Shown: positions 62,469 to 64,000 of the stretch, one piece after another
How positions within the stretch are numbered: the stretch's first letter is position 1
Layout of the letters: each line of letters starts with the position of its first letter
NCBI RefSeq assembly: GCF_004405105.1
Contig: NZ_SORW01000012.1
Coordinates: 124,001-188,000 of the forward strand
DNA length: 64,000 nucleotides
Direction of reading: 5' to 3'
Origin: Jeotgalibacillus sp. R-1-5s-1
GTDB lineage: Bacteria; Bacillota; Bacilli; Bacillales; Jeotgalibacillaceae
Notes under the pieces: model-generated
Databases searched by the model: none
What the model was told of the DNA's origin: nothing
What the model saw: only the letters and a program-made list of their open reading frames with translations
Program-made: the position numbers and the translations under genes

Positions 62469-63478
62469 ATTTGATCACCGGATTTCTTTGGTTGATAGTT
62501 AACATATGAGCCATTCATAATATTTTTCCACCATCCCTCATTTTCCAGATACCACTCTATTGTTTCCTTAAGGCCCTGCTCAAAGTAGTAAGAGGGTTCC
62601 CATCCCAGTGCTGACGTTATTTTTGATGGATCAATTGCGTATCGTTTATCGTGTCCTGGCCGATCCGTTACATATTTGATAAGGTTCTTAGGAACGTTCA
62701 AATGATCCGTAATCATTTGAACGATTTCGTTATTTGTTTTTTCATTATGCCCACCGATATTGTAGACTTCACCTGCAATCCCATTATGGACAACCAAATC
62801 TATAGCTCTGCAATGATCCTTAACATGAAGCCAGTCTCTTATATTTGTTCCATCACCATAAATCGGCAACTCTTTACCTTGTAAAGCATTTGTAATTAGT
62901 AATGGTATTAGCTTCTCAGGGAAATGATTAGGTCCATAATTGTTCGAGCATCTTGTTATATTTACGTTCATCCCATAAGTTTCATAATAAGCTCTGACTA
63001 GAAGATCGGCTGCCGTCTTACTCGCTGAGTACGGGCTACTTGGGGCAAGTGGGGTCTCTTCCGTGAAATACCCTGTTTCTCCAAGACTGCCGTATACTTC
63101 ATCTGTAGACACCTGAACAAACTTATAAATGCCATTTACCCTGGCAGCATCGAGAAGGCACTGTGTTCCAAGCACATTCGTTTTAACAAAGATATCCGGC
63201 CCTGTAATGCTGCGGTCAACATGAGACTCTGCTGCAAAATTCACAATCGTATCGATACGGTATTTTTGCAAGATCATATCAACAAGTTCTCTGTTAGCAA
63301 TACTTCCTTTAACAAAAACATAATTTTCATAAAGCTCTATCTCAGTAAGATTTGATAAGTTTCCGGCGTAGGTCAACACATCAAGATTAACCACAAAATG
63401 ATCCTCTTGATCTTTAAGGAGATATTTTATAAAATTACTCCCTATAAATCCCGCCCCTCCTGTTACAAGGTATCTCAT
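62456..63478 (-). CDS. rmlB: dTDP-glucose 4,6-dehydratase
   Basis: Extended SDR of 340 residues. RYLVTGGAGFIGSNFIKYLL is the NAD loop, VNFAAESHVDRSITGP near 82, FVQVSTDEVYGSLGETGYF near 118 (T-D-E catalytic triad), and YSASKTAADLLVRAYYETYG near 158 are diagnostic. IYGDGTNIRDWLHVKDHCRA near 210 is conserved. The frame begins at 63496, but GGGAGGGGG lies seven bases before ATG 63478, which overlaps the rmlC stop by 4 bp. Confidence 0.96.
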   Translation of the reverse strand: MRYLVTGGAGFIGSNFIKYLLKDQEDHFVVNLDVLTYAGNLSNLTEIELYENYVFVKGSIANRELVDMILQKYRIDTIVNFAAESHVDRSITGPDIFVKTNVLGTQCLLDAARVNGIYKFVQVSTDEVYGSLGETGYFTEETPLAPSSPYSASKTAADLLVRAYYETYGMNVNITRCSNNYGPNHFPEKLIPLLITNALQGKELPIYGDGTNIRDWLHVKDHCRAIDLVVHNGIAGEVYNIGGHNEKTNNEIVQMITDHLNVPKNLIKYVTDRPGHDKRYAIDPSKITSALGWEPSYYFEQGLKETIEWYLENEGWWKNIMNGSYVNYQPKKSGDQIWTH

Positions 63479-64000
63479 GCGCGAACCCCCTCCCATATAA
63501 AGTCAAATTCTGCCTGCTCAAATGAAGGGTGAAGCCGGTCTTTATCTGATAGAACAGGCTGAGTTACTGGCCACGTTATTCCAATTAAAGGATCATTCCA
63601 AACAAAACCACGATCATGCTCTTTAGAATATAATTCATCAACTTTGTACTGAACCTCAGTACCTGGCACCAACGTGCAAAAGCCATGAGCAAATCCTTTT
63701 GGTACCAAGAGTTGTCTTTTATTATCTTCAGTTAAAATATAGCCTTCCCACTCCCCAAAAGTAGGTGAGTTCCTCCGAATATCAACAATCACATCATATA
63801 TAGCACCACGGGTAACTCTTACAAGTTTTGACTGAGCTTTGTGTTGGAGTTGATAGTGCATCCCTCTGATCGTTCCCGGATCTTTAGACATCGAATGGTT
63901 TTCCTGGATAAAATTCAGGTTAACCCCGTAATCCTCGAGTAAACTTTGTTTATAACATTCCATAAAATATCCTCTACTATCATTGAAAACAATAGGCTCG
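63475..64000 (-). CDS. rmlC: dTDP-4-dehydrorhamnose 3,5-epimerase (5' end outside window)
   Basis: Cupin epimerase. The frame is open past the internal ATG at 63963 to the window edge and reads EPIVFNDSRGYFMECYKQSL, the normal RmlC sequence around residues 12-30, so the gene starts to the right of base 64000 and ATG 63963 is not its start. FIQENHSMSKDPGTIRGMHY gives the catalytic loop with histidine, followed by QHKAQSKLVRVTRGAIYDV and PKGFAHGFCTL. First visible gene of the exopolysaccharide operon. Confidence 0.94.
   Translation of the reverse strand, partial: EPIVFNDSRGYFMECYKQSLLEDYGVNLNFIQENHSMSKDPGTIRGMHYQLQHKAQSKLVRVTRGAIYDVIVDIRRNSPTFGEWEGYILTEDNKRQLLVPKGFAHGFCTLVPGTEVQYKVDELYSKEHDRGFVWNDPLIGITWPVTQPVLSDKDRLHPSFEQAEFDFIWEGVRA

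Noticed and set aside
63475-63963. rmlC starting at ATG 63963
   Set aside because: The frame continues upstream with conserved RmlC residues (FNDSRGYF), so the gene is cut by the window edge.

Overview
The window looks like a chromosomal segment of a Gram-positive Bacillales bacterium (Bacillaceae or Planococcaceae grade, possibly a marine or salt-tolerant genus such as Jeotgalibacillus; this genus guess is weak). The reasons are AGGAGG-type ribosome binding sites, frequent TTG/GTG starts, a T-box leader, CcpA cre sites, a SinR-like regulator, YthPQ-, PxpABC- and ScoAB-type gene sets, and a dispersed repeat of a type I know from Bacillales genomes. No rRNA, tRNA, phage, transposase or CRISPR array was seen.

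Left part (1-20 kb): a truncated GT4 glycosyltransferase and sqdB (predicted sulfolipid synthesis, minus strand); a four-gene ABC transporter operon (YthPQ-like); a GNAT acetyltransferase divergent from an ANT(6)-like nucleotidyltransferase and an SDR; T-box-controlled argS; a small nucleotidyltransferase-like protein; an M48 membrane protease; cstA; a Cory-CC-star/ArsA-like ATPase pair; and an NRAMP transporter behind pxpB-pxpC-pxpA (5-oxoprolinase).

Middle part (20-51 kb): a 263-bp dispersed repeat with 15-bp inverted ends; VanZ; a ketone-body operon (scoA-scoB-gntP-bdhA) divergent from a LysR gene; starch genes (secreted pullulanase with a cre site, cytoplasmic alpha-amylase) flanking ldh and an ABC exporter; aspartokinase; a uronate-dehydrogenase-like enzyme; an HTH/HExxH pair; an XRE-TPR regulator divergent from an MFS transporter with two near-identical 17-bp palindromes between them; a quinone-reductase-like MDR enzyme; an amine-oxidase-like flavoprotein; a PAS-GGDEF protein; a glyoxylate shunt block (glcB, a small Cys protein, aceA) sharing a TGTTATATAACA palindrome; and bioY with a BirA-like site.

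Right part (51-64 kb): a minus-strand exopolysaccharide cluster entering from beyond the right edge: rmlC-rmlB-rmlD, priming sugar transferase, cpsC, a cpsD whose Walker A lysine is missing, rmlA, GT2, wzy, wzx, a SAF-domain oxidoreductase, a beta-helix pectate-lyase-like protein and galU, with a SinR-like gene just after it.

The most unusual signal is in the spaces between operons: five degenerate arrays, built from three unrelated core motifs (ATTCCTTCA, GGTTCGCARGATTT, GTYGATAG), that nevertheless all repeat every 21 bp, two helical turns or seven codons. They sit at 2580-2778, 10518-10643, 11378-11554, 29546-29671 and 30822-31170, between terminators and promoters. I do not know a described element of this kind.
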